In this document: positions 53,359 through 61,611 of the stretch, piece by piece
Numbering within the stretch: the stretch's first letter is position 1
How the letters are laid out: each line of letters opens with the position of its first letter
NCBI RefSeq assembly: GCF_030238365.1
Contig: NZ_JASSOT010000054.1
Location: forward strand, 62,001-126,000
Reading direction: 5' to 3'
DNA from: Lelliottia wanjuensis
GTDB taxonomy: Bacteria > Pseudomonadota > Gammaproteobacteria > Enterobacterales > Enterobacteriaceae
Length of the DNA stretch: 64,000 nucleotides
Position numbers and translations under genes: made by a program
Notes under the pieces: generated by a model
What the model was told of the DNA's origin: nothing
Seen by the model: the letters and a program-made list of their open reading frames with translations, nothing else
The model's database searches: none

Positions 53359-54460
53359 GAAGTACAATTTAAAACAGGTGATCAACACGTCTGGCCGCAT
53401 GACCGCGCTCGGCGTATCCACCCCGCGCCCGGAAGTGGTGCAGGCGGCGATGGACGGCATGAATCAGTACTTCGAGATGAAAGATCTGGTGAATAAAACC
53501 GGGGAGTACATCGCGAAGCTGCTGGACGTGGAAGGGGCGACGGTGGTCTCCTGCGCGTCGGCGGGGATTGCCCAGTCCGTTGCGGCGGTGCTGGTGAAAG
53601 ACAGCGACTGGCTGCTGGAAAACCTGCACGTCACCCCGATCGAGAACAACGAAATCGTACTGCCAAAAGGCCACAACGTTAACTTCGGCGCGCCGGTCGG
53701 CACCATGGTGGCGCTCGGCGGCGGTAAACTGGTGGAAGCCGGGTACGCCAACGAATGCTCCGCCGATCAGCTGGCGGCAGCGATCACCCCGCGCACGGCG
53801 GCGATCCTCTACATCAAATCGCACCACTGCGTGCAGAAAAGCATGCTTAGCGTCGAGCAGGCGGCGGTGGTGGCGCGTAAACACGATCTTCCGCTGATCG
53901 TCGATGCGGCGGCGGAAGAAGATCTTCACACCTACTATCGCTCCGGCGCGGATCTGGTGATCTACAGCGGCGCGAAGGCGATCGAAGGGCCAACCAGCGG
54001 GCTGGTGATCGGCAAAACGCAGTACGTGGAATGGGTAAAACGCCAGACGGCGGGCATTGGCCGGGCGATGAAAGTGGGCAAAGAGGGGATTCTCGGCCTG
54101 ACCTGCGCCATCGAACACTACCTGACGGCGACCAAAGAGAGCGGTGCTGAGATGGTGGCGAAGATGACGCCATTTATCGATTCCCTGAATACCCTCAACG
54201 GCGTCACGGCCCGCGTGGTCTGGGACAGCGCCGGTCGCGATATCGCGCGCACCGAAATTAAATTTGACGAGGCCACCACCGGCGTCGGCACCGGCGAGCT
54301 GGTCAGTCAGCTCAAGCAGGGTGAATACGCGATCTATTTCCGTGGCTATAAGGCCAACGAAGGGATTATCGAAGCGGACGTACGCAGCGTCAGCGCCGAT
54401 CAGCTGAACATTGTTTATCGCCGCATCCGCGAAGTCTTAAGCCAGGAGAAATCAGCATGA
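53342..54460 (+). CDS. dgaE: DgaE-family PLP-dependent ammonia lyase (D-glucosaminate-6-phosphate type)
   Basis: 372 residues, SelA-related fold-type I PLP enzyme. The Schiff-base lysine is K212 in VIYSGAKAIEGPTSG, and the cofactor-binding aspartate is D188 (LPLIVDAAAEED). In Salmonella, DgaE converts 2-amino-2-deoxy-D-gluconate 6-phosphate to 2-keto-3-deoxygluconate 6-phosphate and ammonia. This homologue sits between an amidohydrolase and a KDGP aldolase, so the same chemistry is likely. Starts inside the amidohydrolase gene and overlaps dgaF by 4 bp (ATGA): translation is tightly coupled. Confidence 0.87.
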   Translation: MPSIYEKYNLKQVINTSGRMTALGVSTPRPEVVQAAMDGMNQYFEMKDLVNKTGEYIAKLLDVEGATVVSCASAGIAQSVAAVLVKDSDWLLENLHVTPIENNEIVLPKGHNVNFGAPVGTMVALGGGKLVEAGYANECSADQLAAAITPRTAAILYIKSHHCVQKSMLSVEQAAVVARKHDLPLIVDAAAEEDLHTYYRSGADLVIYSGAKAIEGPTSGLVIGKTQYVEWVKRQTAGIGRAMKVGKEGILGLTCAIEHYLTATKESGAEMVAKMTPFIDSLNTLNGVTARVVWDSAGRDIARTEIKFDEATTGVGTGELVSQLKQGEYAIYFRGYKANEGIIEADVRSVSADQLNIVYRRIREVLSQEKSA

Positions 54461-55197
54461 AACTGACCCCCAATTTTTATCGTGACCGCGTGTGCCTGAA
54501 CGTGCTGGCGGGTTCCAAAGCCAACGCCAGCGCGATCTATGAGGCCGCAGAAGGTCATGTCCTGGTGGGCGTGCTCTCCAAAAACTATCCTGATGTGGCG
54601 AGCGCCGTGGCGGATATGCGCGAATACGCCGCGCTTATCGACAACGCGCTCTCCGTCGGGCTGGGCGCGGGCGATCCGAACCAGTCGGCGATGGTGAGCG
54701 AGATTTCTCGCCAGGTGCAGCCGCAGCACGTTAACCAGGTGTTCACTGGCGTCGCGACCAGCCGCGCGCTGCTCGGGCAGAACGCGTCCGTGGTCAACGG
54801 TCTGGTCTCGCCAACGGGCACCGTCGGGATGGTCAAAATCTCCACCGGCCCGCTGAGCAGCAAAGCGCCGGACGGCATTGTTCCGGTGGAAACCGCGATT
54901 GCCCTGCTGAAAGATTTCGGCGGCAGCTCAATCAAATACTTCCCGATGGGCGGCCTTGAGTGTCGTGACGAATACAAAGCCGTCGCCGAAGCCTGCGCCC
55001 GCCACGATTTCTGGCTGGAGCCGACCGGCGGTATCGACCTGGAGAACTTCGAGGAGATCCTGCAGATCGCCCTGGATGCGGGCGTGAGCAAAATCATTCC
55101 GCATATTTATAGCTCGATTATCGACAAAGCCAGCGGCGACACCCGTCCTGAGGACGTGCGTAAGTTGCTGGAGATGACGAAGAAGTTGGTTCAGTAG
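54457..55197 (+). CDS. dgaF: DgaF-family 2-dehydro-3-deoxy-phosphogluconate aldolase
   Basis: 246 residues, EF_0839/AHA_3917 type. The lysine of GGSSIKYFPMGGLE (K160) is a candidate Schiff-base residue, with GFG-like phosphate loops (EPTGGIDLENF) near the C-terminus. It would split KDGP to pyruvate and glyceraldehyde 3-phosphate, feeding glycolysis. The ATGA overlap with dgaE supports a shared pathway. Last gene before a repeat-rich gap; no clear intrinsic terminator with T-run is seen apart from the repeat hairpins. Confidence 0.87.
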   Translation: MKLTPNFYRDRVCLNVLAGSKANASAIYEAAEGHVLVGVLSKNYPDVASAVADMREYAALIDNALSVGLGAGDPNQSAMVSEISRQVQPQHVNQVFTGVATSRALLGQNASVVNGLVSPTGTVGMVKISTGPLSSKAPDGIVPVETAIALLKDFGGSSIKYFPMGGLECRDEYKAVAEACARHDFWLEPTGGIDLENFEEILQIALDAGVSKIIPHIYSSIIDKASGDTRPEDVRKLLEMTKKLVQ

Positions 55198-55203
55198 TTT
55201 TTC

Positions 55204-55312
55204 CCCTCACCCTAACCCTCTCCCACAGGGAGAGGGGACTAAAACCGCCCTCACCCTGTGAGAGTGGGGACTCTTATCTCCCTCTCCCTGTGGGAGAGGG
55301 CCGGGGTGAGGG
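55204..55312. repeat. inverted repeat element (CCCTCACCC...GGGAGAGGG family), copy A
   Basis: The left arm (55204-55236) and right arm (55280-55312) are reverse complements with three differences, and each arm is itself a hairpin (CCCTCTCCC-ACA-GGGAGAGGG). A partial degenerate copy sits between. The same element is found at 58913-58990. It is a repetitive extragenic family distinct from REP, common in Enterobacter-like genomes as far as I know. Confidence 0.85.
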
Positions 55313-55348
55313 CATCAAACCGCACCATAGCCAAAGCCAGGAGCCACC

Positions 55349-56494
55349 ATGCACCCCCATCACCTGCTCGTCGCTTCACTCTCCCTGCTCGCAACCGCCG
55401 CCGTTGCTCAGCCCCAGTACGCCTGGGTCGGCACCTACAACCCGAACGGCGAAGGGCTGTACCGTTTTACCGTCGATCCGCAAACCGGCGCGCTCGGTGA
55501 GAAAAAGCTCGTCAGCCCACTGCCCAACGCCGCGCAGCTCACCGTCTCACACGACGGCAAAACCCTGTATCTGGCAAGCGAAGCCGAGAAAGGCGCAATC
55601 CAGGCGCTGCGCATCGGTGCCGACGGTGAACTCACCGAGCTGAATCAGGTAGCGTCTGGCGGAGCGGGGCCGGTGTATGTGTCCCTCACGCCAGAGGGGC
55701 GTCATCTGCTGGTGGCGAACTACGTCAGCGGCTCGATTGCGGTACTGCCGGTGAAGGCGGACGGCAGCCTGGGCGAGGCGACGGACACCCATCAGGATCA
55801 GGGTGAACCCGGCGCAGCGAAACCGGAAGCAGCAGTGGAGGGGAGTTTCGCTGCGAGCGATCACAACGGCCCGCACGCCCATATGATCGCCGCCGATCCG
55901 AGCGGGAAATTCGTCTTCTCGACGGATCTCGGCCTGGATCGCATCTATCAGTATCGCTTTGACGATCAAAGCGGAAAACTCACGCCAAACGATCCGCCGT
56001 TTATCAGCGCCTCGTCGAAAGGCGCGGGGCCGCGGCATTTCGTCTTTACGCCGAAAGGCGATGGTCTGTGGCTGATCAACGAAGAGTCCTCAACCCTGAC
56101 CTGGTATGCGCTGGATAAGACTTCCGGCACCCTGAAAGCGGGCAGAACGATCTCGTCGCTGCCGAAGGAGTACAAAGGCACCAGTTTTGCCGCCGGGCTG
56201 GCGTTGAGCGCCGACGGCCAGCAGCTGTATGTCGCGAACCGTTTGCATAACAGCATCGCGCACTTTAGGGTAACGGCGGACGGCACGCTGGTGCATCAGG
56301 ACGATGTCTGGACGCGCGGGGATTATCCGCGCTCCCTGACCCTGGATCAGCAGGGCCGCTGGCTGTACGTTATGAATCAGCGCAGCGATAACATCACCCG
56401 TTTTCGCGTTGCGCCCGATGGCACACTAAGCTTTGAACCGGACTACACGCCGGTCGGCAGTCCATCACAGATGGTCATTTCAATCGGGCCATGA
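55349..56494 (+). CDS. exported lactonase-family beta-propeller protein
   Basis: 381 residues. An N-terminal signal peptide (MHPHHLLVASLSLLATAAVA, cleaved before QPQY) precedes a seven-bladed beta-propeller of the 6-phosphogluconolactonase (YkgB/YbhE-like) family. Family landmarks are SGGAGPVYVSLTPEGRHLLV, DHNGPHAHMIAADPSGKFVF and GAGPRHFVFTPKGDGLW. Because it is exported, it would act on an extracytoplasmic lactone rather than on 6-phosphogluconolactone. It follows dgaF by 151 bp across the repeat element and precedes the regulator by 19 bp. An aldonolactone substrate would fit the cluster, but activity is unproven. Confidence 0.83.
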   Translation: MHPHHLLVASLSLLATAAVAQPQYAWVGTYNPNGEGLYRFTVDPQTGALGEKKLVSPLPNAAQLTVSHDGKTLYLASEAEKGAIQALRIGADGELTELNQVASGGAGPVYVSLTPEGRHLLVANYVSGSIAVLPVKADGSLGEATDTHQDQGEPGAAKPEAAVEGSFAASDHNGPHAHMIAADPSGKFVFSTDLGLDRIYQYRFDDQSGKLTPNDPPFISASSKGAGPRHFVFTPKGDGLWLINEESSTLTWYALDKTSGTLKAGRTISSLPKEYKGTSFAAGLALSADGQQLYVANRLHNSIAHFRVTADGTLVHQDDVWTRGDYPRSLTLDQQGRWLYVMNQRSDNITRFRVAPDGTLSFEPDYTPVGSPSQMVISIGP

Positions 56495-56513
56495 GCCGTA
56501 AGAGGACAAAGAC

Positions 56514-58424
56514 GTGCGATTTCCGAACCAACGTTTAGCGCAACTGTTTGATCTGTTGCAAAACGAGACGCTGCCGCAGGATGAACTGGCGCAGCGGTTA
56601 TCGGTATCCACGCGTACCGTACGGGCGGATATCACCGCCCTGAACGCGCTGCTGGCAGGCCACGGCGCGCAGTTTATTCTCAGCCGCGGCAACGGCTATC
56701 AGCTGAAGATTGACGATGCCGCGCGCTATCAGTCGCTGCAGGACTCCCGTCCGCGCGCGCTGCGTATTCCGCGCACCGGGCAGGAGCGCGTCCATTATCT
56801 GGTGGTGCGGTTTCTCACCTCCGCCTTTTCCCTGAAGCTGGAAGATTTGGCTGATGAATGGTTCGTCAGCCGCGCCACCCTGCAAAACGACATGGTGGAA
56901 GTGCGGGAGTGGTTCCAGCGCTACAGCCTGACGCTGGAAACTCGCCCGCGTCACGGCATGAAACTGTTCGGCAGCGAGATGTCGATTCGCGCCTGCCTGA
57001 CGGACTTGCTGTGGGAACTGGCGCAGCAGGACAGCCTTAATCCGCTGGTGACGGAGGTCGCCCTGAATGCGGGCGTGCCGGAGCAGCTGGTGGGGGTACT
57101 GCACGACACGCTGACGCGCCATCACATTCGTCTCACGGATGAGGGCGAGCTGTTTGTGCGGCTCTACTGCGCGGTCTCCGTGAGGCGCATCAGCGAAGGC
57201 TATCCGCTGCCGGAATTTAACGCCGAAGATGTGGAAGAGAACGTGCACGATGCCGCGCGGGATATTGCCGCCGCCATCGCCCGGCTGGCGGACAAAGTGC
57301 TCTCGCCGTCGGAGGAGAACTGGCTCTGTGTGCACATCGCCGCGCGCCAGATTCAGGAGATCGCCCCGAGCGCGATTAACGCCGACGATGACGAAGCGCT
57401 GGTGAACTACATCCTGCGCTACATCAACACCCACTATAACTACAACCTGCTGAACGACGCCCAGCTGCACGCGGATTTGCTGACGCATATAAAAACCATG
57501 ATCACTCGCGTGCGTTACCAAATCATGATCCCCAACCCGCTGCTGGATAACATCAAACAGCACTATCCGATGGCGTGGGACATGACCCTGGCGGCGGTCT
57601 CCGGCTGGGGGAAATACACTCCTTACGTCATCAGCGAAAACGAGATTGGTTTTCTGGTGCTGCATATCGGCGTCGGGCTGGAGCGGCACTATAACGTGGG
57701 CTATCAGCGCCAGCCGCGCGTGCTGCTGGTGTGCGATGCCGGGAACGCGATGGCGCGCATGATTGAAGCGGTTCTAGCGCGTAAATACCCGCAGGTGGAA
57801 GTGACGCGCACCGTCACGTTGCGTGAGTACGAACTGGCGGAAAGTATTAGCGAGGATTTTGTCATTTCCACCGCGCGCATCAGCGAAAAAGCCAAACCGG
57901 TGGTGCAGATCGCCCCGTTCCCGACCGACTATCAGCTGGAGCAGATCGGCAAGCTGGTGCTGGTGGATCGCACCCGTCCGTGGATGCTGGAAAAGTACTT
58001 CGACGCCGACCATTTCCGCGTGATCGATTCAGGCATGGATCAGCAAACCCTGTTCCAGGAACTGTGCGGACAGCTGCGTCAGGAAGGGTTTGTCGACGCG
58101 GAGTTTCTTGATTCGGTGGTGGAACGTGAAGCCATCGTCAGCACCATGCTCGGCGACGGCATCGCGCTGCCGCACTCCCTTGGTCTGCTGGCGCAAAAAA
58201 CCGTGGTCTACACCGTGCTGGCACCCCAGGGCATCAAGTGGGGCGACGAAACGGCGCACGTCATTTTCCTGCTGGCGATCAGTAAAAGCGAGTACGAAGA
58301 GGCGATGGCGATCTACGATATTTTCGTCACCTTCCTGCGCGAACGGGCCATGACGCGGCTGTGCAACTGCCGCGATTTTACGGAATTCAAAGCGGTGGCG
58401 ATGGAGAGTTTGAGCCGGTTTTAA
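56514..58424 (+). CDS. MtlR/LicR-type PRD-EIIB-EIIA transcriptional activator
   Basis: 636 residues. Two N-terminal DNA-binding HTH domains (~5-50, ELAQRLSVSTRTVRADITAL; ~85-150, LEDLADEWFVSRATLQND), PRD1 (~180-285, H274 in CVHIAARQ), PRD2 (~290-395, H384 in LVLHIGVGLE), a Gat-type EIIB domain (C407 in VLLVCDAGNAMA) and a mannitol/fructose-type EIIA domain (H554 in GIALPHSLG). HTHs rather than a CAT RNA-binding domain make it a DNA-binding activator, not an antiterminator. Start is GTG with AGAGGA. It should read PTS phosphorylation state and control the cluster. The 3' end overlaps convergent nrdG by 3 bp. Confidence 0.9.
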   Translation: MRFPNQRLAQLFDLLQNETLPQDELAQRLSVSTRTVRADITALNALLAGHGAQFILSRGNGYQLKIDDAARYQSLQDSRPRALRIPRTGQERVHYLVVRFLTSAFSLKLEDLADEWFVSRATLQNDMVEVREWFQRYSLTLETRPRHGMKLFGSEMSIRACLTDLLWELAQQDSLNPLVTEVALNAGVPEQLVGVLHDTLTRHHIRLTDEGELFVRLYCAVSVRRISEGYPLPEFNAEDVEENVHDAARDIAAAIARLADKVLSPSEENWLCVHIAARQIQEIAPSAINADDDEALVNYILRYINTHYNYNLLNDAQLHADLLTHIKTMITRVRYQIMIPNPLLDNIKQHYPMAWDMTLAAVSGWGKYTPYVISENEIGFLVLHIGVGLERHYNVGYQRQPRVLLVCDAGNAMARMIEAVLARKYPQVEVTRTVTLREYELAESISEDFVISTARISEKAKPVVQIAPFPTDYQLEQIGKLVLVDRTRPWMLEKYFDADHFRVIDSGMDQQTLFQELCGQLRQEGFVDAEFLDSVVEREAIVSTMLGDGIALPHSLGLLAQKTVVYTVLAPQGIKWGDETAHVIFLLAISKSEYEEAMAIYDIFVTFLRERAMTRLCNCRDFTEFKAVAMESLSRF

Positions 58425-58885
58425 CGCAAATGATGCACAACCTGGTTGCTGCTGCCCCGCCAGATCAGAGCCGGGTCTTTCAAATCCTGCACAAATTTGC
58501 CGTCGACCAGGACATTAATCAGGTCGACGATTTCTCTCTGCGCATCGTTCAGTTCATCCAGCTTGTAGCCGGTCCATACCCAGATATCTTTCCCCGCGCA
58601 CTCTTTGTGAATGCGCTTCACCAGCCTGAGAATATGCGGCACGTTCTGCGGATGCAGCGGGTCGCCGCCGGAGAGGGAGATCCCCTGGCGCGGGATACGC
58701 GTATCGTTCAGATCGCGGATGATCCGGTTTTCCATTTCGTCGTCAAACGGCAGGCCCGAGTTCAGCCGCCAGGTGCTTTTGTTGTAGCAGCCAGGGCATT
58801 CGTGAACGCAGCCTGAAACGAACAGGGTGCAGCGGGTGCCTGGGCCATTGACGATGTCGACGGGGTAATACTGGTGGTATCTCAT
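58421..58885 (-). CDS. nrdG: anaerobic ribonucleoside-triphosphate reductase activating protein NrdG
   Basis: 154 residues, radical SAM. The iron-sulfur cysteines are C26, C30 and C33 in FVSGCVHECPGCYNKSTW, the CxxxCxxC motif. It uses S-adenosylmethionine and a reduced 4Fe-4S cluster to create the glycyl radical on NrdD under anaerobic conditions. Close to E. coli NrdG throughout. It follows nrdD with a 122-bp gap filled by a repeat element. In E. coli the gap is short, so this insertion may affect coupling. Confidence 0.97.
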   Translation of the reverse strand: MRYHQYYPVDIVNGPGTRCTLFVSGCVHECPGCYNKSTWRLNSGLPFDDEMENRIIRDLNDTRIPRQGISLSGGDPLHPQNVPHILRLVKRIHKECAGKDIWVWTGYKLDELNDAQREIVDLINVLVDGKFVQDLKDPALIWRGSSNQVVHHLR

Positions 58886-58912
58886 TTCTGTTTCCCAATG
58901 AGCACGCTGATG

Positions 58913-58990
58913 CCCTCACCCCGGCCCTCTCCCACAGGGAGAGGGAGTTCAAGTCCCCTCTCCCTTGAGGGAGAGGGTTAGGGTGAGGGG
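58913..58990. repeat. inverted repeat element (CCCTCACCC...GGGAGAGGG family), copy B
   Basis: The left arm 58913-58945 is almost the same sequence as an arm of copy A at 55204-55312. The right arm 58955-58990 is its imperfect inverse. It occupies most of the nrdD-nrdG intercistronic region. Confidence 0.85.
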
Positions 58991-59007
58991 GAAAATCCCG
59001 CAGAAGA

Positions 59008-61146
59008 TTACCCGATCTGCCCATTCCCCAGATGCTTCACGCGACGCTTCACTTCTTCCTGCTTACCGGCGTTAAACGGACGGGCGTCCGGGCTGCCAAG
59101 ATATCCGCACACGCGGCGAGTCACGGAGACGCGGGCCGCATCGTGGTTACCGCATTTCGGGCAGGTAAAGCCTTTGCTGGTGCACTCAAACTCACCGGTA
59201 AAGCCGCACTCGTAGCACTCGTCGATCGGCGTGTTGGTCCCGTAATACGGCACGTGCTGATAGCTGTAATCCCACACGTCTTCCAGCGCTTTCAGGTTGT
59301 GCTGAATGTTCGGGTACTCGCCGTAACAGATGAAGCCACCGTTAGCGACCGGCGGATAGGCCGCTTCAAAGTCAATCTTGTCGTACGGGTTTACCTTTTT
59401 CTCCACGTCGAGGTGGAAGCTGTTGGTGTAGTAGCCTTTGTCGGTCACGCCGTTCACCACGCCAAACTCGGCGGTATCGAGACGGCAGAAGCGGTCGCAG
59501 AGGTTTTCACTCGGCGTGCTGTAGAGGCTAAAGCCATAGCCGGTTTCGTCTTTCCACAGATCCACCGCATCGCGCAGACGCTGAACGATAGCGATACCCT
59601 TCTCGCGCAGGGCTTCACTGTCATACATATGCTGATTGCCAAACAGGGCGTTGATGGTTTCGTGGATGCCGATATACCCCAGGGAGATCGATGCGCGGCC
59701 GTTCTTGAAGATTTCAGACACGTCGTCGTCCGCTTTCAGGCGCACGCCGCAGGCTCCTTCCATATACAGAATCGGTGCCACGCGGGCTTTGACTCCTTCC
59801 AGACGGGCGATACGGGTCATGAGTGCTTTACGCGCCAGCTGCAGACGTTCGTCGAGCAGCGTCCAGAATGCCGCTTCGTCACCCTTCGCTTCCAGCGCGA
59901 TGCGCGGCAGGTTAAGGCTGATCACGCCGATGTTGTTGCGGCCTTCATGGATCTGCTCACCGTGTTCATTTTCATACACGCCGAGGAAGCTGCGGCAGCC
60001 CATTGGGGTCTTGAACGAACCGGTGACTTTCACCACCTGGTCGTAGTTCAGGATGTCCGGATACATGCGCTTGCTCGCGCATTCCAGCGCCAGCTGTTTG
60101 ATGTCGTAGTTCGCATCGCCAAACTTGTGGTTCAGGCCATCGCGAATGGCGAAGACCAGTTTCGGGAACACCGCGGTTTTACGGTTTTTGCCGAGGCCCG
60201 AAATGCGGTTGCGCAGAATCGACTGCTGAATTAGACGCGATTCCCAGCTGGTCCCCAGACCAAAACCGAAGGTGACAAACGGCGTCTGGCCGTTGGCGGT
60301 GTGCAGGGTGTTCACTTCGTATTCGAGGGACTGGAACGCATCGTAGCACTCTTTCTCGGTGCGGGAGTGCGCGTAACCGTCGGCATCAGGAATGTTCCAC
60401 TCCTGCGCCACTTTACGATGCTTGTTGAAGCTCTCGGTGACGAACGGGGCCAGCACTTCGTCGATACGGTTGATGGTGGTCCCGCCGTAAATATGGCTGG
60501 CGACCTGGGCGATAATCTGCGCCGTTACCGCCGTGGCGGTGGAGATAGATTTTGGCGGCTCAATCTCGGCGTTACCCATTTTAAAGCCGTGGGTCAGCAT
60601 GCCTTTCAGGTCGATCAGCATACAGTTGAACATCGGGAAGAACGGCGAGTAGTCGAGATCGTGGTAGTGGATCTCACCGCGTTCGTGCGCCTGCACCACG
60701 TCGCGCGGCAGCAGGTGCTGACGGGCATAGTGCTTGGCGACGATACCGGCCAGCAGGTCGCGCTGGGTCGGGATCACTTTGCTGTCTTTGTTGGCGTTTT
60801 CATTGAGCAGCGCCGAGTTGGTCTGCTCGACCAGGCCGCGAATCTCCTGATTCAGGCGACCGCGTTTTTCACGCTGGATGTCACGGTCGTGACGGTACTC
60901 AATGTAGGCGCGCGCCAGCTGCTTGTACGGACCGGACATCAGCTGGTTTTCCACCGCAGTCTGGATCTCGTTGATATCCACCTGGCTGCGTTCATTCATC
61001 TGGCTACAGACAATTTCTGCGACGGTGGCGCAGTAATCTGCGTCATCGACTCCCGCTGCTTTAGCTGCACGCAGAATGGCTTCTTTGATGCGCTCTGACT
61101 TAAACGGCACTTTACAGCCATCTCGTTTCATCACATGCGGTGTCAT
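59008..61146 (-). CDS. nrdD: anaerobic ribonucleoside-triphosphate reductase NrdD
   Basis: 712 residues, E. coli length. An N-terminal ATP-cone (~1-95, VMKRDGCKVPFKSERIKEAI) provides allosteric control. The ten-stranded barrel holds the active site. The C-terminus has a zinc-binding four-Cys site (CYECG...CPKCG) and the glycyl radical loop RRVCGYLGSPDARPF. It reduces ribonucleoside triphosphates to deoxy forms with formate when oxygen is absent. The start at 61146 (GGAG five bases upstream) agrees with E. coli; a GTG two codons earlier lacks spacing. The promoter region shows NrdR- and FNR-like boxes. Confidence 0.97.
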   Translation of the reverse strand: MTPHVMKRDGCKVPFKSERIKEAILRAAKAAGVDDADYCATVAEIVCSQMNERSQVDINEIQTAVENQLMSGPYKQLARAYIEYRHDRDIQREKRGRLNQEIRGLVEQTNSALLNENANKDSKVIPTQRDLLAGIVAKHYARQHLLPRDVVQAHERGEIHYHDLDYSPFFPMFNCMLIDLKGMLTHGFKMGNAEIEPPKSISTATAVTAQIIAQVASHIYGGTTINRIDEVLAPFVTESFNKHRKVAQEWNIPDADGYAHSRTEKECYDAFQSLEYEVNTLHTANGQTPFVTFGFGLGTSWESRLIQQSILRNRISGLGKNRKTAVFPKLVFAIRDGLNHKFGDANYDIKQLALECASKRMYPDILNYDQVVKVTGSFKTPMGCRSFLGVYENEHGEQIHEGRNNIGVISLNLPRIALEAKGDEAAFWTLLDERLQLARKALMTRIARLEGVKARVAPILYMEGACGVRLKADDDVSEIFKNGRASISLGYIGIHETINALFGNQHMYDSEALREKGIAIVQRLRDAVDLWKDETGYGFSLYSTPSENLCDRFCRLDTAEFGVVNGVTDKGYYTNSFHLDVEKKVNPYDKIDFEAAYPPVANGGFICYGEYPNIQHNLKALEDVWDYSYQHVPYYGTNTPIDECYECGFTGEFECTSKGFTCPKCGNHDAARVSVTRRVCGYLGSPDARPFNAGKQEEVKRRVKHLGNGQIG

Positions 61147-61302
61147 GATCACTCCATTAAAAACAGGTTATCCACAGAGGTGGGGAAGACGGCACAGGAC
61201 GCAAGTCCCGATGTCTCAGTCACTTCCCTCGTTCCCGACGCTTGTTATCCACAATTCCGGAAGGCTGAGTCGCCGTTGTCTTGTTGGAATAGTAGACGAT
61301 AA

Positions 61303-61349
61303 ATACAATATGTTGGGTCGGCGTGCATTTTAAGTTCTATATGTAGTGA
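61303..61349 (-). promoter_or_regulatory. pair of NrdR-like boxes upstream of nrdD
   Basis: ATACAATATGTTGGGT (61303-61318) and GTTCTATATGTAGTGA (61334-61349) resemble the NrdR box (ACACTATATATAGTGT). Their centres are 31 bp apart, three helical turns, as expected for paired NrdR sites. They lie 157-203 bp upstream of nrdD. Confidence 0.65.
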
Positions 61350-61359
61350 TTTGCATCAA
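61346..61359 (-). promoter_or_regulatory. FNR-like box upstream of nrdD
   Basis: Read on the minus strand, TTGAT-GCAA-ATCAC matches the FNR consensus TTGAT-N4-ATCAA at nine of ten positions. It fits the anaerobic induction known for nrdDG in E. coli. The 465-bp region between nrdD and treC (61147-61611) otherwise holds the REP pair described separately and no convincing gene. Confidence 0.7.
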
Positions 61360-61518
61360 ACATGTTTGCGATTTTTTTGATTCAGAACAAAGTAAAAAGA
61401 CGAGAGTACAAACGGCGGGCACTACAGCGATTGTAAATAAGGGAAGGAAAAATCTGATTAATTATTCAACAAAAACAGTAAGGTATTGTCGGGAAAACGT
61501 AGCGCAGCCAGACACCTT

Positions 61519-61604
61519 TGCCCGGCGGCACTTCGTTTGCGCGGGCCTACAACACCATAAATATTGTGGGTTTGTAGGCCGGGTAAGCGAAGCGCCACCC
61601 GGCA
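61519..61604. repeat. inverted pair of REP elements after treC
   Basis: TGCCCGGCGGCACTTCG... at 61519-61550 and GTAGGCCGGGTAAGCGAAGC... at 61574-61604, in opposite orientation, 8 bp beyond the treC stop. It probably forms the 3' structure of the treBC transcript. Confidence 0.85.
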
Positions 61605-61611
61605 GGAAGCA

